Source of the DNA: UMGS172 sp045651745
GTDB lineage: Bacteria > Bacillota > Clostridia > Oscillospirales > Acutalibacteraceae
Direction of reading: 5' to 3'
DNA: 22,470 bases
Assembly (NCBI GenBank): GCA_045651745.1
Contig: JAZRSW010000105.1
Location: forward strand, 1 to 22,470
Both the position numbers and the translations under genes were made by a program. Under the pieces are notes generated by a model, which saw only the letters and a list, made by a program, of their open reading frames with translations, was not told the DNA's origin and made no database searches. Shown here one piece after another: positions 15,179 through 22,454 of the stretch. How positions within the stretch are numbered: the stretch's first letter is position 1; each line of letters opens with the position of its first letter.

Positions 15179-15206
15179 AAAGCCCTCCGTTTTGACGGAG
15201 GGCTTT
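15179..15206. terminator. Bidirectional rho-independent terminator
   Basis: A perfect 12-bp stem (15179-15190 with 15195-15206) around the loop TTTG, A-rich on the left and T-rich on the right. It serves the surface-protein gene (plus) and the spoIID-like gene (minus). Confidence 0.93.
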
Positions 15207-15211
15207 ATTTT

Positions 15212-16171
15212 TTATTCGACTATGCAACCTGTGTAGTACCATTTTAAAATGTCTTCGTATGTACTGCCTTGCAGTGCCATATATTGCGCGCCGTATTGGC
15301 TCATTCCTACACCGTGGCCGTAGCCTCTGACCGAAAATGTGAAATTATCATCTGTTGTTGAAACATCAAAATTTGTGCTTCGAAGTTTTAGTGCTGAACG
15401 TACCGCTGAGCCTTTTAATTCGGTTCCGCAAAGTTTTAATGATAAAATATATCCCGAAGTTGAGCGGTTTATGTCAGTAATCCATTTGTTTGGTTCACCC
15501 TTGAAATCGATTTTATGGTCTTTAAAGGCTGTTTTGAAATCATCTTTGGAGACAATGACTTCACTTAAATACCCCGAACTTAAAACGTCGCCTGCGCTTT
15601 CAACCGGCATTAAGTATGGGTAATTACCACCCCAAAGCAGTTCTGCCGATTCGGTTTTTCCTCCCGAAATACTGTGACAGCAGGCAAGGATTGGCTTGCC
15701 GTTATATGTGATTTTTTTACCCTCAACCGCATTTACGGCGGAAGTTATCTTATCTGTATATTTTTGATAGTTGTCACCAAAGCGCTGTTTTGCTTCATCG
15801 ACCGATAAAAAAGCCTGGTCTTTTGCGCTTGTGTCGGTGACGTCGTAATTTTCGCCTTTTCTCGAATTTTTCTTATAAAGGGCGTACGTATATGCAACAA
15901 CGGCTTGAGCTTTTAAAGCCTCAATATCATATTCAGCCGCCATTTCTGCCGACACGACACCTATAACATAGTCTTTTGCGGTCATTTCAATAACCTTGTC
16001 CGCTTCGACGTCAAGCACCCGCAGGGTTTCGGATTTTTCGCCGTCGTTGGAGGGCTCAACAGGTGAAGATGGGGTAGGTGACGGTAAAACGGTATCGTTC
16101 ATTGCTATTAATGGGAAAAGCACCATTGCGATAAAAATTATGATAATTGATGTTATATATATTCCTTTCAT
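15212..16171 (-). CDS. spoIID: SpoIID-family peptidoglycan lytic transglycosylase
   Basis: SpoIID cuts peptidoglycan glycan strands during engulfment in spore formation, as part of the DMP machine. This 319-aa protein has one N-terminal membrane helix (about 4-23) and a Pro/Ser-rich linker (29-41), then the extracytoplasmic SpoIID domain. The signature VIGVVSAEM (69-77) contains the catalytic glutamate, Glu76, and is followed by EALKAQAVVAYTYAL. The CCHSISGGKTESAELLWGG block matches the family's His/Cys/Ser-rich metal-site region, and RGYGHGVGMSQYGA lies near the C-terminus. The ATG at 16171 has AAAGGAC upstream. I could not find a convincing sigma-E-type promoter. SpoIID homologues such as LytB-like proteins also exist, so the exact orthology is likely but not proven. 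It implies a spore-former. Confidence 0.88.
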   Translation of the reverse strand: MKGIYITSIIIIFIAMVLFPLIAMNDTVLPSPTPSSPVEPSNDGEKSETLRVLDVEADKVIEMTAKDYVIGVVSAEMAAEYDIEALKAQAVVAYTYALYKKNSRKGENYDVTDTSAKDQAFLSVDEAKQRFGDNYQKYTDKITSAVNAVEGKKITYNGKPILACCHSISGGKTESAELLWGGNYPYLMPVESAGDVLSSGYLSEVIVSKDDFKTAFKDHKIDFKGEPNKWITDINRSTSGYILSLKLCGTELKGSAVRSALKLRSTNFDVSTTDDNFTFSVRGYGHGVGMSQYGAQYMALQGSTYEDILKWYYTGCIVE

Positions 16172-16224
16172 ATCTTGTCCTTTCTTTTCATTTTAACTTA
16201 ATTATTAACTTACTATTAAATTGA

Positions 16225-16253
16225 TTGACAAATCTGCACTTTTGGAATAAAAT
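16225..16253 (+). promoter_or_regulatory. Promoter of the orphan membrane protein gene
   Basis: Consensus TTGACA (16225-16230), a 17-bp spacer and TAAAAT (16248-16253). It would give an unusually long leader of about 130 nt. A second TATAAT at about 16296 has no good -35. Confidence 0.65.
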
Positions 16254-16324
16254 CAAGTTACTGATTGTTTTAATATATGCAAAATATTTTCATATAATGA
16301 TTAATGATTGTAGTTTGCCGAAAT

Positions 16325-16352
16325 ACTATAAAAATTTTTCGTGTTTTATAGT
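16325..16352 (+). promoter_or_regulatory. Hairpin in the leader of the membrane protein gene
   Basis: ACTATAAAA (16325-16333) and TTTTATAGT (16344-16352) are perfect 9-bp arms with a 10-nt loop, 39 bp before the start codon. It is A+T-rich. It could be an operator or RNA element, with no known family recognised. Confidence 0.35.
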
Positions 16353-16391
16353 CATTACAATTACATAAGATAGGTTATTGGAGAGTGTAAT

Positions 16392-17360
16392 ATGAAGCAG
16401 AAATGGATTGCACGATTGCTCAATGCGGTAAATTTAATATGGAATACTTATATTAAATCTTTTTTTTATATGTGTGAAACAAAACTAAAATACACCACCA
16501 AGTTGTTTATTGTGGTAAATTTAATAGCGGTTTTGTTCAGAACGGTGCAGATATGTGCTTTGACCGAAAGTGGAACAGCGTTTTTGAAGGATGGCACGTT
16601 GGCAATTAATATTGTTGGAACGCTTATTTCGATTGTTGCCTATATTCTTTTATTTTATATTGCATTTAAGGCAGTACGTCAGCCCGAAAAAGTTAATTGT
16701 GAAGGTGTGCCGTCAATTGTGGCGTTGGGTGTTACTGGCAGTATGTACCTTATAGGTTGCGTGTTGTCGGTTGTGATTAGGCCTCACGGTTGGGGGATGA
16801 CTGCAATAACGTCACTTGTCTGTGTTGTGGCTATTCTTTCGTTTATGGATTCGGCTTATAAGAAAAAGGCATTGTCAAAGGTTTGGTTTTTGGCGTTTAT
16901 TGCATATTGGTTGGTAGAGTTTGTTGAGGCGTATCTTTTCTATACCGAGCGTCCGTTACGCGTGCGCACTGTTTATGAAACGGCGGCATTGTGTTTCGTT
17001 GTCGGCTTTTTGATTGTGTTCGGCAAAGCAATAAGCGGTGTAAAATCCGAGGAAAATTTCAGATTGATTTATCCGTTAGGACTTACCGCTTGTTCTCTTT
17101 GTATTATGTCATTTGTGCCCGAAACAATTGCTACCATTATCGGTTTTGGTCAAAAGGTGTCGGTTTCGGCGGTTATGCCCGAGGCGCTGGTTGCAGCGGC
17201 GGTGTTTACGGGCTTTTTCACAATTAATACGTTTAAGAAATCAAATACGATACACCCTAAAATGAAACAGCGTTTTGAAATGGATAACGCTGAAAATTCA
17301 ATAGTTTCTAAAACGGTCGACAGTGATGATGCCGACAAAACGGCAGATGTTGTCGAGTAA
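16392..17360 (+). CDS. Multi-pass membrane protein of unknown function
   Basis: I do not recognise this 322-aa protein. It has about eight hydrophobic segments that look like transmembrane helices, for example around residues 37-57, 75-98, 109-128, 135-153, 161-180, 194-213, 224-246 and 255-276. They are followed by a polar, acidic cytoplasmic-like tail (277-322) rich in Asp, Ser and Lys. The N-terminus is basic (MKQKWIARLL) and no signal cleavage site is seen. There are no motifs of transporters or enzymes that I can identify. The ribosome site TGGAGAG lies 6 bp before the ATG. It has its own promoter and long leader, is divergent from spoIID and sits upstream of greA-lysS, which have a separate promoter. 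A link to sporulation is possible from position but not supported by sequence. Confidence 0.75.
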   Translation: MKQKWIARLLNAVNLIWNTYIKSFFYMCETKLKYTTKLFIVVNLIAVLFRTVQICALTESGTAFLKDGTLAINIVGTLISIVAYILLFYIAFKAVRQPEKVNCEGVPSIVALGVTGSMYLIGCVLSVVIRPHGWGMTAITSLVCVVAILSFMDSAYKKKALSKVWFLAFIAYWLVEFVEAYLFYTERPLRVRTVYETAALCFVVGFLIVFGKAISGVKSEENFRLIYPLGLTACSLCIMSFVPETIATIIGFGQKVSVSAVMPEALVAAAVFTGFFTINTFKKSNTIHPKMKQRFEMDNAENSIVSKTVDSDDADKTADVVE

Positions 17361-17393
17361 TAAAACAAAAAGAGTATACAAAAAATAATTTCC

Positions 17394-17422
17394 TTGACAT
17401 AAGAGAGATTAGTTATTATAAT
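17394..17422 (+). promoter_or_regulatory. greA-lysS promoter
   Basis: Perfect consensus TTGACA (17394-17399), a 17-bp spacer and TATAAT (17417-17422), the strongest promoter in the window. Transcription would start near 17429, giving a ~70-nt leader. Confidence 0.88.
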
Positions 17423-17444
17423 ATTGAATTGGTATATAAAATTA

Positions 17445-17473
17445 GGTTTAGTATGCGAACAACATACTAAACC
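17445..17473 (+). promoter_or_regulatory. Strong hairpin in the greA leader
   Basis: GGTTTAGTATG (17445-17455) and CATACTAAACC (17463-17473) form a perfect 11-bp stem with loop CGAACAA, inside the transcribed leader and 26 bp before greA. It is followed by ATTTAATTT and not by a full U-run, so it is a poor terminator. It could be an attenuator, an mRNA stabiliser or a protein binding site. Confidence 0.6.
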
Positions 17474-17499
17474 ATTTAATTTGAAAGGTGAGAACTATA

Positions 17500-17970
17500 A
17501 TGAAGGCTGTACTTTTAACTTCAGAAGGTCTTAAAACATTACAGGATGAGCTTGAGAATCTCAAGACGGTTACCCGTAACGAAATTGCCGAGAAAATTAA
17601 GATTGCACGCGGTTTTGGTGACCTTTCCGAAAACAGCGAATATGATGAGGCTAAAAACGAGCAGGCTAAAATCGAAGCCCGTATTGTTGAACTTGAGGCT
17701 ATGCTTAAAAACGCTCAGGTTATCGACGATATGGATATTGCCGAGGGTACTGTTACCATCGGTTGCACCGTAAAACTTTATGACGCTGAATTCGATGAGG
17801 AAATCGTTTATACCATCGTAGGCTCGGCAGAATCTGACCCGTTGGAGTTTAAAATTTCCGATGAGTCACCGATTGGCTCTGCTTTAATCGGTCATGTAGC
17901 AGGTGACGAGGTTACCGTTGTTTGCGATGCCGGTCATTTGAAGTTTAAGATTATCGAGGTTTCAAGATAA
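17500..17970 (+). CDS. greA: Transcription elongation factor GreA
   Basis: GreA binds in the RNA polymerase secondary channel and triggers cleavage of backtracked RNA, rescuing stalled elongation. The 156 aa match the family (about 158). The N-terminal coiled-coil finger covers residues 1-75 and carries the tip motif GDLSENSEYDEAKNEQ, whose acidic residues coordinate the catalytic magnesium. The C-terminal FKBP-like domain (80-156) contains IGCTVKLYD, YTIVGSAESDP, ISDESPIGSALIGH and a final FKIIEV. The frame is open from a GTG at 17488, but the ATG at 17500 is right because AAAGGTGAG lies just upstream. lysS follows after 23 bp, a gene order common in Firmicutes, so the two form one operon. 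Confidence 0.96.
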   Translation: MKAVLLTSEGLKTLQDELENLKTVTRNEIAEKIKIARGFGDLSENSEYDEAKNEQAKIEARIVELEAMLKNAQVIDDMDIAEGTVTIGCTVKLYDAEFDEEIVYTIVGSAESDPLEFKISDESPIGSALIGHVAGDEVTVVCDAGHLKFKIIEVSR

Positions 17971-17993
17971 TCATCTAAAAGGAATGAAAAGTA

Positions 17994-19481
17994 ATGGAAA
18001 ATAATAATACTCCCGTTCAGCAGGACTTAAATGAAATTTTGCGTGTCCGCCGTGAAAAGTTAGCCGAATTGCAGGCTAACGGACGTGACCCGTTCGTGAT
18101 TACAAAGTATGATGCAACCAATCACAGTATGGAAATCAAAAATGATTTCGATAACTTTGAGGGTAAAACCGTTTCGGTTGCAGGACGTATGATGTCCAAG
18201 CGTATTATGGGTAAGGCAAGTTTCTGCAACGTGCAGGATATCCAAGGCACTATTCAGGCTTATGTTGCCCGCGATAATATCGGTGAGGAAGAATATAAAG
18301 ATTTCAAGAAAATGGATATCGGCGATATCGTCGGTATTAAGGGTGAGGTTTTTAAAACCAAAACCGGTGAAATCAGTATTCACGCTACCGAGGTTACTTT
18401 GCTTTCAAAGAGTTTGCAGGTGTTACCTGAAAAGTTCCACGGTTTGACCAATACCGATATGCGTTACCGTCAACGTTATGTTGATTTGATTATGAATCAG
18501 GATGTTAAGGATACCTTTATTAAGCGTACTAAAATCATCCGTTCAATCCGTAACTATCTCGATAACCTCGGATTTTTAGAGGTTGAAACTCCGATGTTGG
18601 TTTCTAACGCAGGTGGTGCTGCTGCCCGTCCGTTTGAAACCCATTTTAACGCACTTGACGAGGATGTTAAGTTACGTATTTCGCTTGAACTTTACTTAAA
18701 GCGTCTGATTGTCGGCGGTCTTGAAAGAGTTTATGAAATCGGACGTGTTTTCCGTAATGAAGGACTTGACACCCGTCATAATCCCGAGTTTACCTTGATG
18801 GAACTCTATCAGGCTTATACAGATTACCACGGTATGATGGATTTGACCGAAAACCTTTTCCGCCATTTAGCTAACGAGGTTTGCGGTACTGAGACTATTC
18901 CTTACGGCGAGCATATGATTGACTTCTCGAAACCTTTTGAGCGTATTACTATGCTTGATGCTGTCAAGAAGTATGCAGGGGTTGACTTCTCGGAAATTAA
19001 GACCGACGAAGAGGCTAAAGCGTTGGCTGATAGCAAGGATGTTCATTATGAGGACCGTCACACTAAGGGCGATATTCTCAACTTGTTCTTTGAGGAGTTT
19101 GTTGAGCATAATCTCATTCAACCTACCTTTGTTATGGACCATCCGGTTGAGATTTCTCCGCTTACTAAACGTAAGCCCGAAAATCCTGATTATGTTGAGC
19201 GTTTTGAGTTGTTCTGTAACGGTTGGGAAATGTGTAACGCTTATTCCGAGTTGAATGACCCGATTGACCAGCGTCACCGTTTTGAGGAGCAGGAAAAAAT
19301 GTTCGCAGCAGGTGATGAGGAAGCTAACCACACTGACGAGGACTTCCTTAATGCTTTGGAACACGGTATGCCCCCAACAGGCGGTATCGGTTACGGTATT
19401 GACAGACTTACAATGTTGCTCACCAACTCACCGGCTATCAGGGACGTAATTTTGTTTCCAACTATGAAATCATTAGATTAA
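17994..19481 (+). CDS. lysS: Lysyl-tRNA synthetase, class II
   Basis: LysS charges tRNA-Lys with lysine for translation. The 495 aa are the normal class II length. The N-terminal OB-fold anticodon-binding domain (about 55-145) shows VSVAGRMMSKRIMGKASF. The catalytic domain carries motif 1 around FIKRTKIIRSIRNYL and FLEVETPML, motif 2 in VYEIGRVFRNEG (246-257) with DTRHNPEFTLMELYQAY, and motif 3 in GGIGYGIDRLTMLL (463-476). LELYLKR and the late block FELFCNGWEMCNAYSELND are typical of LysRS. The ATG has AAAAGGA 10 bp upstream. It is co-transcribed with greA and ends at a strong terminator. There is no T-box in the operon leader. Confidence 0.97.
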   Translation: MENNNTPVQQDLNEILRVRREKLAELQANGRDPFVITKYDATNHSMEIKNDFDNFEGKTVSVAGRMMSKRIMGKASFCNVQDIQGTIQAYVARDNIGEEEYKDFKKMDIGDIVGIKGEVFKTKTGEISIHATEVTLLSKSLQVLPEKFHGLTNTDMRYRQRYVDLIMNQDVKDTFIKRTKIIRSIRNYLDNLGFLEVETPMLVSNAGGAAARPFETHFNALDEDVKLRISLELYLKRLIVGGLERVYEIGRVFRNEGLDTRHNPEFTLMELYQAYTDYHGMMDLTENLFRHLANEVCGTETIPYGEHMIDFSKPFERITMLDAVKKYAGVDFSEIKTDEEAKALADSKDVHYEDRHTKGDILNLFFEEFVEHNLIQPTFVMDHPVEISPLTKRKPENPDYVERFELFCNGWEMCNAYSELNDPIDQRHRFEEQEKMFAAGDEEANHTDEDFLNALEHGMPPTGGIGYGIDRLTMLLTNSPAIRDVILFPTMKSLD

Positions 19482-19496
19482 ACTAAATTCAATTCT

Positions 19497-19527
19497 AGTC
19501 CTGCCCAAAAGCGGCAGGACTTTTTTT
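19497..19527 (+). terminator. greA-lysS rho-independent terminator
   Basis: 9-bp stem AGTCCTGCC / GGCAGGACT (19497-19505 with 19513-19521) followed by seven T. Confidence 0.95.
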
Positions 19528-19549
19528 GTTTGCCAAAAGCTGTTCTCCG

Positions 19550-19597
19550 ATTAAATTATTGTTTTTCGATAATTTAATTATTGACAAACGATAATTT
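19550..19597. promoter_or_regulatory. Repeat cluster at the DUF2975/Xre operon promoter, likely operator
   Basis: ATTAAATTAT (19550-19559) and ATAATTTAAT (19569-19578) are exact 10-bp inverted arms. CGATAATTT occurs at 19567-19575 and again at 19589-19597, 22 bp apart (about two helical turns). The second copy lies inside the promoter spacer. Binding by the Xre-type protein encoded downstream would block transcription. This is inference. Confidence 0.5.
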
Positions 19598-19609
19598 TGG
19601 TGTTATTAT
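19581..19609 (+). promoter_or_regulatory. Promoter of the DUF2975-Xre-DUF4173 operon
   Basis: Consensus TTGACA (19581-19586), a 17-bp spacer ending in TGT, and TATTAT (19604-19609). A shifted TATAAT at 19607-19612 would have a 20-bp spacer and is less likely. Confidence 0.7.
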
Positions 19610-19640
19610 AATACCAGAAAAAGGTTTTGGAGGTAATTTT

Positions 19641-20108
19641 ATGTGGAATAGAAAAAGGTCTGTCACCTTATCAATTGTTGTGTGCTTTATATTTACGCTA
19701 ATCTTGACATTAGGATTGTTTTTTGGCCCGTGGGCGGTGGTAAAGTGGTTTAGTGCTTACCGCGGTTTTAGTGTTGGTCTTCCGGCAATTAAATCAATTC
19801 TCTCCATTTTTTGTGCTTGTTTTTACCCGTGTAGTGTATTTGCTTACATAACTTTGTATAGTCTTTTAAGACTGCTTTTCAACATAAAAAAGGATGAGAT
19901 TTTCATCCCCCAGAATACCAAATATCTTCGCCGTATTTCGTGGTGTTGTTTTGCAGTAGCTGCTATAACCCTTGTGGGCGGAATTCTTTACATACCTTTC
20001 TTATTTATAGCAATTGCGGCAGCTTTTGTAGGACTTATGCTTCGCGTCATTAAAAATGTTATGCAAAATGCGGTAGAAATTAAAGCCGAAAACGAACTTA
20101 CAATATAA
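19641..20108 (+). CDS. DUF2975 membrane protein
   Basis: 155 aa with four predicted transmembrane helices (about 8-30, 45-75, 100-120 and 121-140). The cytoplasmic loop between helices 2 and 3 has the family pattern LLFNIKKDEIFIPQNTKYLR followed by RISWCCF, which is what I recognise as DUF2975 (YoaS-like). The molecular function is unknown. Members are regularly encoded next to a small Xre regulator of the YozG type, as here, 15 bp downstream. The open frame reaches back to a TTG at 19581, but that TTG is the promoter -35. The ATG at 19641 has GGAGGT 6 bp upstream. It is the first gene of a three-gene operon. Confidence 0.88.
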   Translation: MWNRKRSVTLSIVVCFIFTLILTLGLFFGPWAVVKWFSAYRGFSVGLPAIKSILSIFCACFYPCSVFAYITLYSLLRLLFNIKKDEIFIPQNTKYLRRISWCCFAVAAITLVGGILYIPFLFIAIAAAFVGLMLRVIKNVMQNAVEIKAENELTI

Positions 20109-20123
20109 AGCGGGGTGCCGAAA

Positions 20124-20330
20124 ATGATTGAAATTGACTTAGATGTTTTGTTGGCAATGCGTAAAATGACTTCGCTTGAGCTTGCCGAAAAAATCGGCAT
20201 TACACCCGCAAATCTTTGTATACTTAAAACGGGTAAAGCAAAAGCTATACGCTTTTCTACCCTTGAAGCCATTTGTAAAACACTTAACTGCCAACCGGGA
20301 GACATTATCAAATATATTGACAAGGAGTAG
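20124..20330 (+). CDS. YozG-like Xre-family transcription regulator
   Basis: This 68-aa protein is almost entirely one helix-turn-helix domain: LDVLLAMRKMTSLELAEKIGI (first helices), TPANLCILKTGKAKAIRFSTL (recognition helix and loop) and EAICKTLNCQPGDIIKYI. It matches the short Xre/Cro-type regulators (YozG, DUF4870-free) that pair with DUF2975 proteins. A GTG at 20115 would add three residues, but the ATG at 20124 follows GGGGTG by 6 bp and gives the usual N-terminus (MIEIDLD). It probably regulates its own operon through the repeats at 19550-19597. The stop codon is 5 bp before the next ATG, and the next gene's ribosome site AAGGAG overlaps its end, which points to coupling. Confidence 0.9.
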   Translation: MIEIDLDVLLAMRKMTSLELAEKIGITPANLCILKTGKAKAIRFSTLEAICKTLNCQPGDIIKYIDKE

Positions 20331-20335
20331 TAAAT

Positions 20336-21964
20336 ATGGAGAATAATGAAATATTAGAAAACGAAAAATCAGAGGAAACTTTACAGACACCGCTTTTTAA
20401 CCTTAATGCAAGAGATACAGTTTTTGCGGTATGTGCGTTGGCTGTAAGCATATTCTTTTCCTTGTTTGGTGCTTTTAGCGGATTTGCTTTTGGGTATTTA
20501 TTATCCGCAACTTTAATGATTATTGTGTTTACTGCTTATTTTTTAAAGGGCGGTAAGGTGCGGTTTTTATCTGTTGTGTGCGGACTGTTGTCTTTAGGCA
20601 ACAATGTGATATTTATATGTACCACCAACGGCAGTGTACGTTTTTTCGGCGTTATTGTAGGCATTCTTTTGTCACTTGTATGTTTTGACGGTTTTGTAAA
20701 CGGTACGGCAAAAGGCAATCGCCAAACACTTGGTATATTTTACTCAGCCACTTCAACTCTTGGTAATATAGCGGTTACATTAAAGTCACTTTTTACCGGT
20801 GAAAAGGGTGATAAAAAAGCAATCGGCAAGGTATTTGTCGGTTTGCTTTGTGCAATACCCGTACTTATTGTAGTTGTACCGTTGCTTATATCTTCCGACG
20901 ATGCATTTCGCGGAATGATGAGCAATATTTATGACAATACATTTTCGTACCTTTTAAAAACAGTTTTCGGTGTAGTTGTCTGCCCGTTTATTATTTCATA
21001 CGGATTTTCACTTAAAGCAGGCCGAGTAGCTAAGGTGAAAGAGTCAGAATTTAAAGGTATTGAAAACGTATATTTAGTTTCATTTTTATCGACAATAAGC
21101 GTATGTTATCTGCTTTATTTGTTTTCACAGCTTGCTTACTTCTTTAGTGCATTCAAAGGATTTTTACCCAACGGTGAAATAACCTACGCTCAATACGCCC
21201 GCAAAGGCTTTTTTGAAATGTGTGTTATAGCTGTAATAAACCTTATTATAGTATTTTCCGCATTACTTCTTGCAAAAAAGAAACAAGGTAAGGTAAGTCA
21301 CAGCATAAAAGCAATAGCAACATTTATATCATTGTTTACCATGATTATTATTTCTACCGCAATTTCAAAAATGGTACTCTATATTGATGCTTACGGTATG
21401 ACGATACTTCGTATTACCACAAGTGCATTTATGCTGTTTTTAAGTATTGTTTTTATAAGTGTAATTTTGCGAATTTACATCCAAAAAATCAATATTGTAA
21501 AAACTGCTTTAATAACAGCTGGCAGTATTGTATTGATACTTGGTATCTTTAATGTGAATTCTGTTTGTGCACGCTACAACTATGAAAGTTATAAAAGTGG
21601 AAGACTTGACACGATTGATGTGCAAGAGCTTTATGAGCTTGGATACGAAGGTATACCCTACATTGTAGAACTTACCGCGGCAGAAAATCCTGATGTTGCC
21701 CAAAAAGCAAAAAGCTATTTAGCACGAGCTTATTTATATGATTATTTTGATAATATGAAATACGTTGAAAGTTTTACGGTAGACGATTTAAAGACAAATC
21801 AAAAGAATACAGGCTTTGAGCGTTTTAGCATTCCAAAATCCGCCGCATACGACAGTCTTTACGAATATATAGAAAACAATGCTTCGTTTGGAAAAAACTG
21901 TCAGAAATATTTTGAAGATAACAAGCAAAACGATTATAACCAGCATAATTATTATGGATATTAA
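20336..21964 (+). CDS. DUF4173/DUF4153-type multi-pass membrane protein
   Basis: 542 aa. After a short acidic N-terminus (1-25) there are about 11-13 hydrophobic helices up to residue 410, then a soluble C-terminal part (about 415-542) with YELGYEGIPYIVEL and SYLARAYLYDYF and an Asn/Tyr-rich end. The block EITYAQYARKGFFEMCVIAVINL (about 282-304; SYAEYARxGFFEL in relatives) is the hallmark by which I place it in DUF4173, related to DUF4153. Its function is unknown. Relatives are often encoded with small Xre and DUF2975 genes in Firmicutes, suggesting a membrane-stress or envelope role (inference). The ATG has AAGGAG 8 bp upstream. It ends the operon at a strong terminator. Confidence 0.85.
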   Translation: MENNEILENEKSEETLQTPLFNLNARDTVFAVCALAVSIFFSLFGAFSGFAFGYLLSATLMIIVFTAYFLKGGKVRFLSVVCGLLSLGNNVIFICTTNGSVRFFGVIVGILLSLVCFDGFVNGTAKGNRQTLGIFYSATSTLGNIAVTLKSLFTGEKGDKKAIGKVFVGLLCAIPVLIVVVPLLISSDDAFRGMMSNIYDNTFSYLLKTVFGVVVCPFIISYGFSLKAGRVAKVKESEFKGIENVYLVSFLSTISVCYLLYLFSQLAYFFSAFKGFLPNGEITYAQYARKGFFEMCVIAVINLIIVFSALLLAKKKQGKVSHSIKAIATFISLFTMIIISTAISKMVLYIDAYGMTILRITTSAFMLFLSIVFISVILRIYIQKINIVKTALITAGSIVLILGIFNVNSVCARYNYESYKSGRLDTIDVQELYELGYEGIPYIVELTAAENPDVAQKAKSYLARAYLYDYFDNMKYVESFTVDDLKTNQKNTGFERFSIPKSAAYDSLYEYIENNASFGKNCQKYFEDNKQNDYNQHNYYGY

Positions 21965-22036
21965 AAATGTTGTATTATTTAACAATAGTAATAACATTTG
22001 CTTAATTTACACCAACTATGAAAAGTATGGATTATG

Positions 22037-22074
22037 AAAACACACCCTACGACCGAAGTCGTAGGGTGTGTTTT
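22037..22074. terminator. Bidirectional terminator with 17-bp perfect stem
   Basis: The arms 22037-22053 and 22058-22074 are perfectly complementary around a CGAA tetraloop, with AAAA on one end and TTTT on the other. It ends the DUF4173 operon (plus) and the DtxR-family gene (minus). Confidence 0.95.
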
Positions 22075-22085
22075 GTGTTGGTTTA

Positions 22086-22454
22086 TCAAATATTATTTTC
22101 CAAATAATTTTTTATTGCCGAAAGAGAAGTGTCGCTGATATCGTGCTCCATTTTGCAGGCGTCTTCGGCTGCAACTTCGCGGTCAACACCGATTGATGTC
22201 AAAAATTCAGTCAAAATGGTGTGGCGTTCATAAATCTTTTCGGCTATTTTTCGTCCGTCTTCGGTTAAATGCAAAAAGCCCTCGCCGTCAACGGTGATAT
22301 AACCGCCCTCTTTCAGCAGTCCTACTGCACGGCTGACACTGGGTTTTGAGTAGCCCATATATTCGCCAACATCAATCGAACGGACAAAGTCACTTTCTTT
22401 TGAAAGCTGAAGTATGGTTTCAAGATACATTTCGCCTGAAGCTAACAATCGCAT
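22086..22454 (-). CDS. DtxR-family metal-dependent regulator, short form
   Basis: 122 aa, a transcription repressor that senses a divalent metal. An N-terminal winged helix (about 8-65; YMGYSKPSVSRAVGLLKEGGYI is the recognition part, LHLTEDGRKIA the wing and its exit) is followed by the dimerisation and metal-binding helices (66-120). The SH3-like third domain of DtxR/IdeR is absent, as in MntR. The ligand pattern is Met9, Glu12, His78, Cys100, Glu103 and His104. By alignment from memory, Met and Cys match the DtxR/IdeR iron site (M10, C102, E105, H106), while MntR has Asp8 and Glu99 there, so iron is the better guess. The ATG at 22454 has AGAGGTGA 4 bp upstream. Its promoter lies beyond the window edge. 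The target genes are not visible here. Confidence 0.88.
   Translation of the reverse strand: MRLLASGEMYLETILQLSKESDFVRSIDVGEYMGYSKPSVSRAVGLLKEGGYITVDGEGFLHLTEDGRKIAEKIYERHTILTEFLTSIGVDREVAAEDACKMEHDISDTSLSAIKNYLENNI

Noticed and set aside
16172..16230. Sigma-E or sigma-A promoter for spoIID on the minus strand
   Set aside because: TTGTCA at 16231-16226 has no acceptable -10 at 16-18 bp, and I see no convincing sigma-E -10, so I did not call one.
17423..17499. T-box riboswitch before greA-lysS
   Set aside because: The leader is only about 70 nt and lacks the T-box sequence, specifier loop and terminator/antiterminator pair.
18867..19364. 165-codon open frame on the minus strand
   Set aside because: It is antisense to the lysS catalytic domain and looks like a by-product of lysS codon use.
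21966..22000. Imperfect inverted repeat AAATGTT / AACATTT after the DUF4173 gene
   Set aside because: The stem is A+T-rich and interrupted, and the real terminator lies 40 bp further on.
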